The translations under genes were made by a program, and so were the position numbers. The notes under the pieces are model-generated. The model did no database searches. It worked only from the letters and a program-made list of their open reading frames with translations, and had not been told where the DNA came from. DNA of 64,000 nt from Streptomyces sp. NBC_00377 (GTDB taxonomy: Bacteria; Actinomycetota; Actinomycetes; Streptomycetales; Streptomycetaceae). Of this stretch, positions 26,444 to 34,753 are shown in pieces; the stretch's first letter is position 1, and every line of letters begins with the position of its first letter. The stretch is from assembly GCF_036075115.1 (NCBI RefSeq), contig NZ_CP107958.1, forward strand, positions 3,100,001-3,164,000, given 5' to 3'.

Positions 26444-26934
26444 TTAGCCGCAGTTACCAATATCCACTTCGTTGGCCAAGGGGATGGAGTGCAGGACGTG
26501 CCAGCCGTGGCGCCCTAAGCGGTTCAGCTCGGTTCCCACTCGCTGCTCCCCCACCAACCCTTTCGCCAGGAGTCCCAATCCGTTGGTCGCCGCAGAAGCC
26601 GTGAGACGACTCGCTTTAGCAGCCCCGGGCCGGATTCGGCGAGCAGATCGCGCAAGGACTGCCTGGGAGGGTTGACGGCCAGGTCGTCGGCCGGCGTCAG
26701 AGGCGGCAGCGTCGGACGCGTCTGAGCCTCCGGCGCCCTGTCTGGCGAGACAGGGTCGGTGAGGCTCTGTAATTGCTTCGTGAGCACGGCGATCACGTCG
26801 TCGCGGCACTCGGCCCGCAAGACCGTGATGTCCCCAGTCGTGACATCCGCCCAACCGACCGCGGTGCCATCAGGCAGGTTGGCGTACAGACGGTCATGCC
26901 CGTACCGCTTTCAGCGCGTGACGTGCAGCTGCAC
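26444..26934 (-). pseudogene. Broken NERD-domain (nuclease-related) gene
   Basis: Read from a GTG at 26934, the frame gives MQLHVTR, then a TGA at 26911-26913 where a Trp codon would fit, then KRYGHDRLYANLPDGTAVGW and on to LRAECRDDV. A frameshift near 26560 moves it to a second frame reading GEQRVGTELNRLGRHGW and HVLHSIPLANEVDI, the start of a NERD domain. It ends at 26444, before the catalytic core would be complete. The N-terminal pattern matches the intact NERD gene at 48984-49787 (WHGQERLYVCRDDG). So it has a stop, a frameshift and a 3' truncation. Confidence 0.75.
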
Positions 26935-27075
26935 AAGGCCCCCTTTGCGCCCGCATTGACGTTGCCGACATGCCAGCAGCAAGCGAGACGAGACCACAAG
27001 ACCCCATGGCAAGCAGCGCGGCTCAGCTCGCTCTTTCCGAACGAAGCATCGGCACAGGTAGGGCACAAAACGAGG

Positions 27076-27104
27076 GAGGCCTCAGGCGCCATGCCTGAGG
27101 CCTC
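27076..27104 (-). terminator. Perfect hairpin after the integrase remnant
   Basis: GAGGCCTCAGGC (27076-27087) pairs perfectly with GCCTGAGGCCTC (27093-27104) around a 5-nt loop. It lies 20 nt past the integrase stop on the minus strand. Confidence 0.75.
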
Positions 27105-27123
27105 AATGTGGGTGCAGGTTGTC

Positions 27124-27731
27124 TCACTCGTACTCGCGGAGCAGGTCCTCGATGCGCCGGTTGGCGACGTCCTGCCGTCCGTTGAGGCACTTCGCGTACC
27201 GGGTCAGCAGGACCTCAACGCTGTTGCCGGCGCGCTCGGCAACCTCGGTCGGGTCGGCTCCTGCGTTGAGCCACGTCGATAGCGCCGAGTGCCGAAGGTC
27301 GTACGGCCTACTGGCGAGTGGCGAGGCCGCAACGGCCTGCGGAAGCGCCAGGAGCCGAGCCTCCTGCCACACGCGGTAGTAGGTCGAGGACGGGACGACC
27401 GAGCGCTCTCGCTGAAGAAGAGCCGCCCGTCTTCCGCCGTGCCGAACGTGGCCAGGTGATCGCGCAGCATGGTGACGAGCTGCGGCGGAATGGGCACGCG
27501 CCGAACATCCTCGGTCGGCCGATTCTTGAGTCCGGCTGGCGACTGCCTACCCCGCTGCGGGGCCTTCGCCGAGCGACGCTGATGCGCCGTGACCACCGTC
27601 TGGCGCTGGGCCGCCAGTGCGAACGTCTGCGGACCATCAGCGCAGATGAGAGGCGTCACAGACAAAGGCAGCTTCCTCAACCAGGTTCTTCGTGATGAAG
27701 AGGTCATCACGCTAGGTGCGACCCATCGCAT
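27124..27731 (-). pseudogene. Tyrosine recombinase/integrase, truncated and frameshifted
   Basis: Two frames together give the C-terminal half of a Streptomyces phage-type integrase. The first reads GLKNRPTEDVRRVPIPPQLV and ATFGTAEDGRLFFSE. After a frameshift near 27400-27408 the second reads SSTYYRVWQEA, then ASRPYDLRHSALSTWLNAG and HxxT-region residues up to NSVEVLLTRYAK (with the catalytic Arg in the RHSALSTWL box and the Tyr in RYAK). The N-terminal core-binding domain upstream of 27731 is missing. This is the only recombinase of the right class for tRNA integration in the island, and it cannot be functional. Confidence 0.85.
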
Positions 27732-28150
27732 CAGCCGTTGAGACTTGCTCTCATTGACGGCGGACCACCTGGCTTAGCCGGTAGGGGTATAGCGAGGCAT
27801 ACGCACGCCGGCGCGGTCGGCTGACCCGCCATCGTGACGGATTGTCGTCGGCTAAGGCTCAGACATCCCTGGGCCCAGCTCCACCAGGGATCGTTCGAGG
27901 CGAAGGCACCATGCCATTCGCGTGCCAGATCCTGCGGGGAATCAAGGGGAACAGCGGGAACTCGCCCCGGATGCGACCAGGACTCCTGAGCCGAAGCACG
28001 ATAGTTGTCATCAACGGCCTCCGTTGACCTGAGGTTTCAACCGGACGAAGCAGCCTGGTTGTCACTGGTGAGGCAAGCGGTTCGTCACACGCCCTGACTC
28101 GGCAGCATCCCTGTCCCCGTCTGCAGGAGGGTGTGTGGCAAGCCGACAGT
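27732..28150. other. 419-nt gap upstream of the integrase remnant
   Basis: No gene is recognisable. It contains one copy of the 24-nt inverted repeat at 27987-28010 and a CTGCAG site at 28115-28120, the PstI-type recognition sequence. Confidence 0.5.
27987..28010 (-). repeat. 24-nt inverted repeat, copy 1
   Basis: Reads TGACAACTATCGTGCTTCGG plus CTCA on the minus strand. It matches 29343-29366 on the plus strand at 23 of 24 positions. The two copies flank the DUF1963-like gene in inverted orientation. Confidence 0.75.
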
Positions 28151-29227
28151 TCATGGGATCAGGTCTGTGTGTGGATGTTCGGGGGAGGTCGGGCAGACGT
28201 AGATCTGCATGCTGTCCGTGCTGCCTACTTCTACCCTCGTCAGCTGCGAGGGGTACTGGCCCGGGCGGCGAGAGCCAGCGAGGGCGGTAGCCTGCTCTTC
28301 CTGCGGCGCCCAGCTGCGACCTTCACCGCCGTCCCACTCCCGGGAAGCAATCGTCAGTAGCGGGACCATCTGCACCTCGCACACAGCGCAGTACCGGGGG
28401 TTCGGGTCGGTGCGGCCCCAAGGGGGCCAGCCGCCGACCTTCCAGCCGGGTGCGTTGCCCAGGTGAACGTGGTAGAACTCGCGCGGATACTGCGCGTAGG
28501 AGCTATCCACGTCGGCACCGGCTGCCTGCCACCTGTTCCAGTCCTCCAGCATCCGCTGCAGCTCCGGGCTCAGATCCAGGCTGTTGGGGTACTCGGTGAT
28601 CGCTTCTGGCGCCAGCACGCACGGCTCTGGCACGTAACCCGGATAGTCCGCCTCGTACGGTTCCGGTGGTGTGGCGAGGATGTCGCCGACCTCCGCGGCC
28701 GACCGCCAGAACAGTGCGGTCGACGGCTTGTAGTCCGGTTCGTGTTCGTACGGACACCAGAGAATCTGAAGCAGATCGGCCTGCCCGGGCGGCCGCAACA
28801 GGGGTATGTCACGCAGGAACAGCTGAGCCACGGGCAACAGCGGGACCGGGCATTCGGCGGGCCAGGGAGGGCCGGCGTCGAGCCGTTCAGCGAGTCGTGC
28901 GGCAGCGCGTTCCTTGAGCGCTTCCTCTTCGGGCGTGTACGCGGGAGGCCGGCCATCAGGGCGCCACCGGGACTGCAAGCGTCTCTGGAGCCGCACTTCG
29001 GTCAGTGACTCACGGAATCCAGTGTCCACGTGCAGATGCACGTCCTCGCAGTGCGGCCACGGCTCCCCTGCCGGCCACAGCAACGGCCCGCCGACCGAGC
29101 TGTCCCTGACCGAAGGCGACCCCGGACGTGGATGCAACCGGATGGCAGGTCGCGCCAATGGGGCCAACTCGGGGAAGACCGCGGTCACCTGGACGGGCCG
29201 GGGCGGAGTAGTACGTACGAAAACCAT
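28151..29227 (-). CDS. DUF1963-like (YwqG-type) protein
   Basis: A 358-residue soluble protein. N-terminal PLARPAIRLHPRPG and GGPLLWPAGEPWPHC, and C-terminal GNAPGWKVGGWPPWG followed by CAVCEVQMVPLLTIASREWD, resemble the DUF1963 pattern seen in many actinomycete proteins of unknown function. A Cys-x-x-Cys in the last part may bind metal. The ATG at 29227 has AGGA about 9 nt upstream. The gene appears intact and is bracketed by the 24-nt inverted repeat. Function is unknown; the family occurs in polymorphic-toxin immunity contexts, which is only a hint. Confidence 0.6.
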   Translation of the reverse strand: MVFVRTTPPRPVQVTAVFPELAPLARPAIRLHPRPGSPSVRDSSVGGPLLWPAGEPWPHCEDVHLHVDTGFRESLTEVRLQRRLQSRWRPDGRPPAYTPEEEALKERAAARLAERLDAGPPWPAECPVPLLPVAQLFLRDIPLLRPPGQADLLQILWCPYEHEPDYKPSTALFWRSAAEVGDILATPPEPYEADYPGYVPEPCVLAPEAITEYPNSLDLSPELQRMLEDWNRWQAAGADVDSSYAQYPREFYHVHLGNAPGWKVGGWPPWGRTDPNPRYCAVCEVQMVPLLTIASREWDGGEGRSWAPQEEQATALAGSRRPGQYPSQLTRVEVGSTDSMQIYVCPTSPEHPHTDLIP

Positions 29228-29529
29228 GCCGGTGATCCTGCCACCAGCCACCGACAGTCCCCTGCCGCCTCAACCCGCGTCACCGCTCAACTGGCCACAA
29301 GGCCCACCAACCCCGGCCACGGTGACAACAAGACTGCCTATGTGGCAACTATCGTGCTTCGGCTCAACTCCAGCACCACTCCGCCGCAGGCCAGCGCAGC
29401 AACCGCAACCAAGAAACCCAAGCTTCCCAAGCTGATGTCCTTCCGGAGTCGGCGGGGGCAGGCCAGCCGACGTCAGGGACGATGCCCGAATGCGCTACTT
29501 CAACGGGGCAGTGCACGAGCTGAAATGGC
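29228..29529. other. 302-nt gap between the DUF1963-like gene and the restriction gene
   Basis: Holds the second copy of the 24-nt inverted repeat at 29343-29366 and otherwise nothing I recognise. Confidence 0.5.
29343..29366 (+). repeat. 24-nt inverted repeat, copy 2
   Basis: Reads TGGCAACTATCGTGCTTCGG plus CTCA on the plus strand, 23 of 24 identical to the reverse complement of 27987-28010. The last 21 nt are identical. Confidence 0.75.
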
Positions 29530-30486
29530 TTACTCATAGGGGCCGAGGAACCGTGAGCCGTTCAAGTGGATCAGGTGGTCAGGCGCGTCAGCCACCCAGG
29601 CTTCGGTCTCCCATGCGAGGTCGGCCAGCCACTTGCGCATGGTGGCGCGGTCCGGGAAGCAGTTCACGAACACCAGCCCTGCTTTGTCCGTCGCGAAGAG
29701 GTTCCTCAGGTGCTCACGCCGTCCGAAGTCGATCGGTCCGTGAGAAGTGACGGCCTCCATCAGGAAGAGCCAATCGCGTTGCTCGTCGTAGACCACGAGG
29801 TCCGGGTTCTTGCCGTGCTCGTCGAAGGCCAGCCCGAGACGTGCGAAGACGTCGTCTTGGCGGATGTCATAGCGGTGATCCTTGGCATCCCCCAGGTAGA
29901 GCACCTGTCCGCCGGGGGCGAAGCGAGGGCAGAACTCCTCGACCATGTTCCGGATCAGGGGGTTCTGGCCACCGGGAGAGAGGCGGAACAGAGAACCGTC
30001 GGGCAGTGTGACCGGGAGCATCTGCATCTCGCGGGTGGCTTTGTAAGCGGCCTGCTGGGTGGGAGCTTCGGCTATCCAGGCTTCGAGGGCGTCCTGGAAC
30101 CCCGGGGTGCCGAAGAGGCGCACTACGGACAGAGCAGCCGGAGCTATCCGGTAATTGTTCTTTGAGGAGTTGACCGCGCGCCCTTCGGGAGCATCGGAGT
30201 TGTGCTCAGCGAACCCCGCGTCGACGAATTGGTGGAGCGTCTGCTTGCGGAACGTCTCGCGCGAGTTCGGGGCGTACACCTTGCCCCACTTGTCCGCAAT
30301 GACGCCCATGACTTCCGTGACGCCGAGGCGCGGATTGGTTGCCACGTCCCACGGCTCGCCGGGCTCCAGGCCGAGCAGCACGAGGGCTGTCAGGGCGGAC
30401 CTGTCATTGGAGCGAACCCTGTCAAAGCCGAAGGCTTGCAGGAGGGCGCTAGCGTTGTCGACGGACGCTCGTAAAGGGCTGATCAC
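29530..30486 (-). CDS. Type II restriction endonuclease, BsuBI/PstI family
   Basis: A 318-residue endonuclease, close to the lengths of BsuBI and PstI. The family signature is visible at residues 228-253: PDLVVYDEQRDWLFLMEAV followed by TSHGPID, with Asp229 and Glu244 as likely metal ligands. An N-terminal domain covers about residues 1-140. By family it should cut CTGCAG, although specificity is inferred. Its GTG start overlaps the methyltransferase stop (GTGA), so methylase is translated first and the pair are coupled, a safe order for a self-toxic nuclease. Confidence 0.92.
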   Translation of the reverse strand: MISPLRASVDNASALLQAFGFDRVRSNDRSALTALVLLGLEPGEPWDVATNPRLGVTEVMGVIADKWGKVYAPNSRETFRKQTLHQFVDAGFAEHNSDAPEGRAVNSSKNNYRIAPAALSVVRLFGTPGFQDALEAWIAEAPTQQAAYKATREMQMLPVTLPDGSLFRLSPGGQNPLIRNMVEEFCPRFAPGGQVLYLGDAKDHRYDIRQDDVFARLGLAFDEHGKNPDLVVYDEQRDWLFLMEAVTSHGPIDFGRREHLRNLFATDKAGLVFVNCFPDRATMRKWLADLAWETEAWVADAPDHLIHLNGSRFLGPYE

Positions 30487-31943
30487 TCTGCTGAGCCTAC
30501 GACAGCGGGGAACAAGTCAGCTACGAGAGCGTCGAGCTTCTCTTGTTCCGGGAGCCATTCCGGCGCGTTCTGCGCCAAGCGCACCAGGTCGTCACGGGAG
30601 GGGAAGGGGAGCGTCTTGACGTCCCCGGCGTTGACCTGGGTGTGTCCGGAGAAGGTGCGGAAGATCGCGTCGAGCGTCGAGGAGTTCAGCCAGAGCATCA
30701 GCCCGTGTGCGAGCTGAGGGTCGATAGGCCCCTTCTTCTCATGCAGGTAGTTGGTCTTATTGTCCAGGGCAACCGGGCCGTCGTGCTTCCAGACGCCCGC
30801 GACCACGCGCCGCTTCTCCTCCTTCGCGGAGAAGCGCTTGATGATGACGTAGTGCCCTTCGGGCAGGAGCAGTTTGCGGGCGGCCTCGGTGCTGGGGGAG
30901 AAGCCCTGCGGCTTCCTCGCGGGGCTCTGTGGCCATTCGATCTCTCCGTGGCGCACGTTGGCCTGGTAGACCATCGGCACGACGCCGCCGACGCCGAGGT
31001 CTTCGGTCAAGTGTTCGCGGTTGCGGAAGTCGACGACCTTGCCCGTGCTGACGCCCAAGCCAAGGTCGGCCAAAGTGAACGAGGCGGCCGGCGGCACGAC
31101 AGCGGAGTCATCGAAGCGGACGAACCGCTCGCGGTCCCCGGGCAGGACCACGGCGTCGAACGGCACCGTGCGACGCAGCGGGGCGTCGTCGTGGGCGATC
31201 GACGCCGACAGGACGACCTGCGGCTGCTGGTCGCCCCTAGTGCCAACCACGATGACGTTTTCCTGGAGGACGCCGGTGTCGGCGAAGACCGTGTTGCGGC
31301 TCTCGAAGACGTGTAGGAGGTCGAGGCTGGTGCGGTCGAGCATCCACTGACGAAAGGCGCGGTGGTAGGTGCCGTTGGCCCAGGAGCGGGGCGCGATGAT
31401 CGAGATCTGGCCGTCGGGGGCGAGGGCAGCTGTTGCCCTGGCCCAGAAGGCCGTGTAGATGTTGCTGGCATCGACCAGGTGGTGCGCAATGCGCGTACGC
31501 TGCAGGCTGCCTGCGGCGAGCTTTCCATACGGTGGGTTGACGACGACTAGGTCGAATGGCCCGTCCATGAGTGCGTCGTCCTCGGTGAGGTAGTCGCCCT
31601 GCACGAGTTCGAACGTGGTGCCGTAGCTTGCCCTGCATTCCTCGAGCGTGGCCCGCAGGTAGGGCATGACCTGCGGGTCGGTCTCCACAGCAACGACGTG
31701 AACGTCCAGGTCAGGGCGCTCTTCGTGCAGTCGGGTCACCAGTGCGGCGGTCAGCGAGCCGACCCCGGCACCGGGGTCCAGAACTCGTACGGTATCGCTC
31801 AGCGCGTCCAGACGAGGCATCGAGGCGATCAGGTCGGCGGCAGGTGCAGGGGTAAAGAACTGCCCCAGGGCGGCCTGAGTCTGAGGGGCAAGGACACTGA
31901 GCGCCTCCACCCGTCGTGCCTCGGTGTTCTCGATCAGTTTCAC
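30483..31943 (-). CDS. N6-adenine DNA methyltransferase of a BsuBI/PstI-type R-M system
   Basis: A 486-residue gamma/Eco57I-like methyltransferase. The SAM motif LDPGAGVGSL is at residues 55-64 and the adenine-specific catalytic NPPY at 136-139. GQFFTP near residue 27 is motif X of N6-adenine enzymes. A long C-terminal target-recognition region follows. The GTG at 31943 (MKLIENTEARRVEAL) matches the family start; an in-frame GTG at 32009 would add 22 low-complexity residues. It should protect CTGCAG sites, several of which occur in this window (for example 1518 and 28115). Confidence 0.92.
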   Translation of the reverse strand: MKLIENTEARRVEALSVLAPQTQAALGQFFTPAPAADLIASMPRLDALSDTVRVLDPGAGVGSLTAALVTRLHEERPDLDVHVVAVETDPQVMPYLRATLEECRASYGTTFELVQGDYLTEDDALMDGPFDLVVVNPPYGKLAAGSLQRTRIAHHLVDASNIYTAFWARATAALAPDGQISIIAPRSWANGTYHRAFRQWMLDRTSLDLLHVFESRNTVFADTGVLQENVIVVGTRGDQQPQVVLSASIAHDDAPLRRTVPFDAVVLPGDRERFVRFDDSAVVPPAASFTLADLGLGVSTGKVVDFRNREHLTEDLGVGGVVPMVYQANVRHGEIEWPQSPARKPQGFSPSTEAARKLLLPEGHYVIIKRFSAKEEKRRVVAGVWKHDGPVALDNKTNYLHEKKGPIDPQLAHGLMLWLNSSTLDAIFRTFSGHTQVNAGDVKTLPFPSRDDLVRLAQNAPEWLPEQEKLDALVADLFPAVVGSAE

Positions 31944-32154
31944 GGCGGTGATTCTCTCACGGGGCACCCCACCCCCACGAGGCGTTGGGGGAAGCCTATG
32001 CGGCGTCACTGGACGAACCCGAGCTCGATCGGACGGCTGATGACCTGCGCCAGCTTCTGACCTGCGGGGTCAGTTCACCAACCAGCGAGCCAGGACGCCT
32101 GTAGCTGCTGGCCTGTCTGTTGAATTACGAGGTTGAGGCCGTGCGTCATTCAAA

Positions 32155-33177
32155 TTAGCGCCGGTACAGGACAGGAAAACCATCGCGTTGCATGGATTTC
32201 AAATCGGAAGGAAATTGGTTCTTCACATAAGCAGGAAACTCTGCGAAAGGTCGGAACATAGCAGTCTTGAAGTAAGCAGCATCTCTCGTTTCGCGTGGAC
32301 GTCTTCGGACAGATTCGCAGTGCTGAAGCATGTCCCATGGCCGGGCGAACCACAACCCCACTCCTACATACCGTTCTGTCGGTGCGTGCGCTCGACCGAT
32401 GACCTGGGCATGGACCAAGAAAATTGGGGCGTTCAACGCTACTGCGGCTGCCGTTATGTCATTGCAGTCGGTTGTGTCGAGTTGAAACTGAGACATAGGA
32501 CTCCCTATGCCACCTCCAGCAAGTGCACTGCGGCCGCTTTTCAGTTCGATCCCCAGCGCGACTTCACCTGACACGTAATTGGCCACGAAATCGGCTGTCG
32601 CCACCCGATCCGCGTCTGACCGCTGCCCCCGAGGGCGCAACTCGACCGGATCAATTTCCCGAAGTGACAACTCTGGCGTCGTCCTAAATTTGTCCGCCCA
32701 CTCCGATTCAACAAATTTGGCGGATGCAATGCCCCGCCCGATCGACCGCACGACACGATCACAGGTACCGCAAAGAAACCACTGCGAGAGGCGCACTTCT
32801 CGGAATTCATTACAATGGCCGCAGTATCCGTCGATCCGCTCCCTCGAGACCCACTCCGGTCTCCGATCGCCGAAGGCGCGGTGAGCGTAAGCGTCTCTAC
32901 ACGAGTTACACAAGAAGTAGGCCCGCAATTCGGCGTCTCGGGCAACCTCTGAATGGCGGGCACATTCATACGCCGCGTATGGGTCGGCAGCTAGAGATAG
33001 TCCTACCTCCTCGAGCACCGAGACAATATGCGATACGGTGCTCGGGCCGATCCCGGGCAACAACCGAAGCTGGCGCTCGTTCAGCGCAAGCAGCTGCTCA
33101 ACATTGACGACCTCGACCCCCAGCAACTTCTTCTCGACTGCGCGCGCAAATGGCACCTCTGAACCGTGGAACTCCAC
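32155..33177 (-). CDS. Putative HhH/zinc-finger PD-(D/E)XK nuclease (unassigned family)
   Basis: A 340-residue protein I cannot assign to a named family. Residues 24-60 (LLALNERQLRLLPGIGPSTV onward) form a helix-hairpin-helix DNA-binding motif. Cys pairs at 90/93, 119/122 and 136/139 suggest zinc ribbons. Then TADFVANYVSGEVALGIELK gives Asp196 and Glu211-Leu-Lys213, the spacing of a PD-(D/E)XK nuclease core, followed by a hydrophobic strand PIFLVHAQV. GTG 33177 follows GGAGG. Base composition is clearly less GC-rich than its neighbours, with many A/T third positions, so it was acquired from elsewhere. It lies at the right edge of the island, upstream of the R-M pair. Confidence 0.65.
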   Translation of the reverse strand: MEFHGSEVPFARAVEKKLLGVEVVNVEQLLALNERQLRLLPGIGPSTVSHIVSVLEEVGLSLAADPYAAYECARHSEVARDAELRAYFLCNSCRDAYAHRAFGDRRPEWVSRERIDGYCGHCNEFREVRLSQWFLCGTCDRVVRSIGRGIASAKFVESEWADKFRTTPELSLREIDPVELRPRGQRSDADRVATADFVANYVSGEVALGIELKSGRSALAGGGIGSPMSQFQLDTTDCNDITAAAVALNAPIFLVHAQVIGRAHAPTERYVGVGLWFARPWDMLQHCESVRRRPRETRDAAYFKTAMFRPFAEFPAYVKNQFPSDLKSMQRDGFPVLYRR

Positions 33178-33325
33178 GGCCCCCCCTCCATGTTGACCCG
33201 ACCGGGGCGATCAACCTAACAGGGAGCATGCACAGAGGCGTCAGGGGTTGTGGACTATCTGTGGTAGCCAACTTCGGGGTCCTGGAACCGCGTGTGACCA
33301 GGGTGAACGCAGACAGCCGAACCGC

Positions 33326-33372
33326 CCTCCGGAGCCGTGTGCGCAGGTTCGAATCCTGCCGGGGGCACCTTG
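33326..33372 (+). repeat. Right attachment repeat (tRNA-Arg 3' half)
   Basis: 47 bp identical to 24104-24150. Only the anticodon-loop to 3'-end half of the tRNA is present; the upstream sequence does not form a D arm, so it is not a second tRNA gene. Confidence 0.9.
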
Positions 33373-33385
33373 AATTGGGTGCCCG

Positions 33386-33425
33386 AAGACCCCGCCACCA
33401 GCGCTTTCGCTGAGGACGGGGTCTT
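33386..33425 (+). terminator. Second copy of the tRNA-Arg terminator hairpin
   Basis: AAGACCCCG (33386-33394) pairs with CGGGGTCTT (33417-33425); the inner CAGCG/CGCTG stem has a CTTT loop. It matches the hairpin at 24164-24203 except in the loop and a few unpaired bases. Confidence 0.75.
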
Positions 33426-33743
33426 GGCGTGTGCCGGTTGGGGCGGTTGGTTGTCGGGGCTGTGGGCTGCGCGGGACGGGCACCGGGTGAGGGTCCGTGA
33501 CTCAGGGGCTGAGAATGACGAGGCCGCTGTACGCAGTTCCGCGGACGTCATGCGGCAGGTGGGTGTTTGGGTCGGTGTCAGGGCCCGTCGGCGGGTTCGT
33601 CGCTCTGGTGGGCATCCTTGCCGAGGGGTTCGGCGGGTGCTGCGATCCGCGCAGTGGGGATCGGCTTGGCAGCGCTGCCGTCGCTTCGTTCCTGGTGGAG
33701 CAGCGGTCTTCCGGTGGCCCGGTATTTGTCCGTCGTGCGGGTC
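33426..33743. other. 318-nt gap right of the island
   Basis: No gene that I can support. It contains mixed-frame fragments and no strong dyads. Confidence 0.4.
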
Positions 33744-34316
33744 TCAGGACGCGTCCTCCTCGGATCGCACCCAGGCCAGTTGCTCCTCGCTGAGCGGAGG
33801 GGAGAAGCCCTCCGGGAACGCCATCATGAGGGGCTGAGGCCATATGTTCTCGGGGCCGTGGCGTTCGCAGTGGAGGGCGATGAGATGCGCGCCTTCCCCG
33901 CAGGCGTCATGCCAGTAGGAGCGGTCATGCGTCTGGCAGAAATAGGAGAACGCCGAGCAGTCGTCCTCGTCCGCCGGCTCGTAGTGGTTCGGATCGCGCA
34001 CTGTCTGCGTCACCGGATCCTGCCGGTTGAGTCTCGGGATGGGTCTGGGATCGCGCCACAACAGCCGGGCAGGAAGCATTCGGCCATCTTCCCCCAGCCC
34101 CTCGCTGCCGCGCCGCCCGTCAGCCGAGTCCGCATACGACGAGTGACACACCCTCTGGAGCGGCGTCAGTCTCCAGTGGCTCATCAGCATGCCGAGGCCC
34201 GGTCGTGGTTGCTCCGGCATACGTGCGTCTGGTCGTTCGACGCCCGGCGCCGTCGTTGACGTTCGTCGGCTGAGGCTCAGGTGGCCAGTGCCCAGTCTGG
34301 ATCTTTTGCGTGCCAT
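33744..34316 (-). CDS. Hypothetical protein, possibly damaged at the N terminus
   Basis: The C-terminal 85 residues look like a real soluble protein: NHYEPADEDDCSAFSYFC, HDRSYWHDACGEGAHLI, then HCERHGPENIW. These are rich in Cys, His and Trp, which could bind metal. The N-terminal half is Arg/Ser/Pro-rich and reads like non-coding DNA. The start is therefore uncertain, with an in-frame ATG at 34220 (MPEQPRPGLG) as one option. I do not recognise the family. Confidence 0.4.
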   Translation of the reverse strand: MARKRSRLGTGHLSLSRRTSTTAPGVERPDARMPEQPRPGLGMLMSHWRLTPLQRVCHSSYADSADGRRGSEGLGEDGRMLPARLLWRDPRPIPRLNRQDPVTQTVRDPNHYEPADEDDCSAFSYFCQTHDRSYWHDACGEGAHLIALHCERHGPENIWPQPLMMAFPEGFSPPLSEEQLAWVRSEEDAS

Positions 34317-34753
34317 CGGGCTGAGTCGGGCTTTGTGAGCCGGGCTTGGAGTACTCGCCGGAGCGGTCCGCGGGCAGGTCGTCGGGCGGCGTCGGGGGGA
34401 GCATCGGGCGCGCTTCAGCCGCGGGTTCGCCTTGTGTGCGGCTCGGCGAATCAGGCTTGATCAGGCTTGGATTTCGCGCATCAGGGTGTTGTCCGCGTCG
34501 TAGAGCTTCAGGGATGGCCGGCAGCGGGGGAAGACAGGGGCCTCGTCCGGGTCGACTCGACCGCTGTCCAGCACCGCCTCGTTGCCGGCTCGTCGCCCTG
34601 CCGGGCAGACGGTTCCGACGTCCGGCCGGCCCGCGCGCAGTGTGCGGCCATGAGCGAGGCGTCCCGGCAATCGCGCGGAACGCCGCGTACGTTGTTGCCG
34701 ATTCCCAGCCGCTCAGGGGCGAGCTGGGCGGTCGTGGGCCCGGGTGGTGCGGG
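34317..34753. other. 437-nt gap with possible gene debris
   Basis: On the minus strand, PRCRPSLKLYDADNTLMREI (ending near 34461) looks protein-like but stands in a frame without a supported start. No promoter or repeat is clear. It adjoins the scarred zone that follows. Confidence 0.35.

Larger units (their letters stand above)
24104..33372. mobile_element. Integrated genomic (defence) island in tRNA-Arg(CCG)
   Basis: A 9.27-kb segment bounded by a 47-bp perfect direct repeat of the tRNA 3' half, the usual footprint of tyrosine-integrase insertion. Inside are an IS5-type element, a HEPN/zinc-ribbon protein, a NERD pseudogene, a tyrosine-integrase pseudogene, a DUF1963-like gene, a BsuBI/PstI-type R-M pair and a putative HhH nuclease. 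The integrase is 5'-truncated, frameshifted and central rather than beside an att site. The island therefore looks composite and unable to excise by its own enzyme. Confidence 0.82.

Noticed and set aside
33326..33397. Second tRNA-Arg gene
   Set aside because: Only the anticodon-loop to 3'-end half is present; no 5' acceptor strand or D arm lies upstream.
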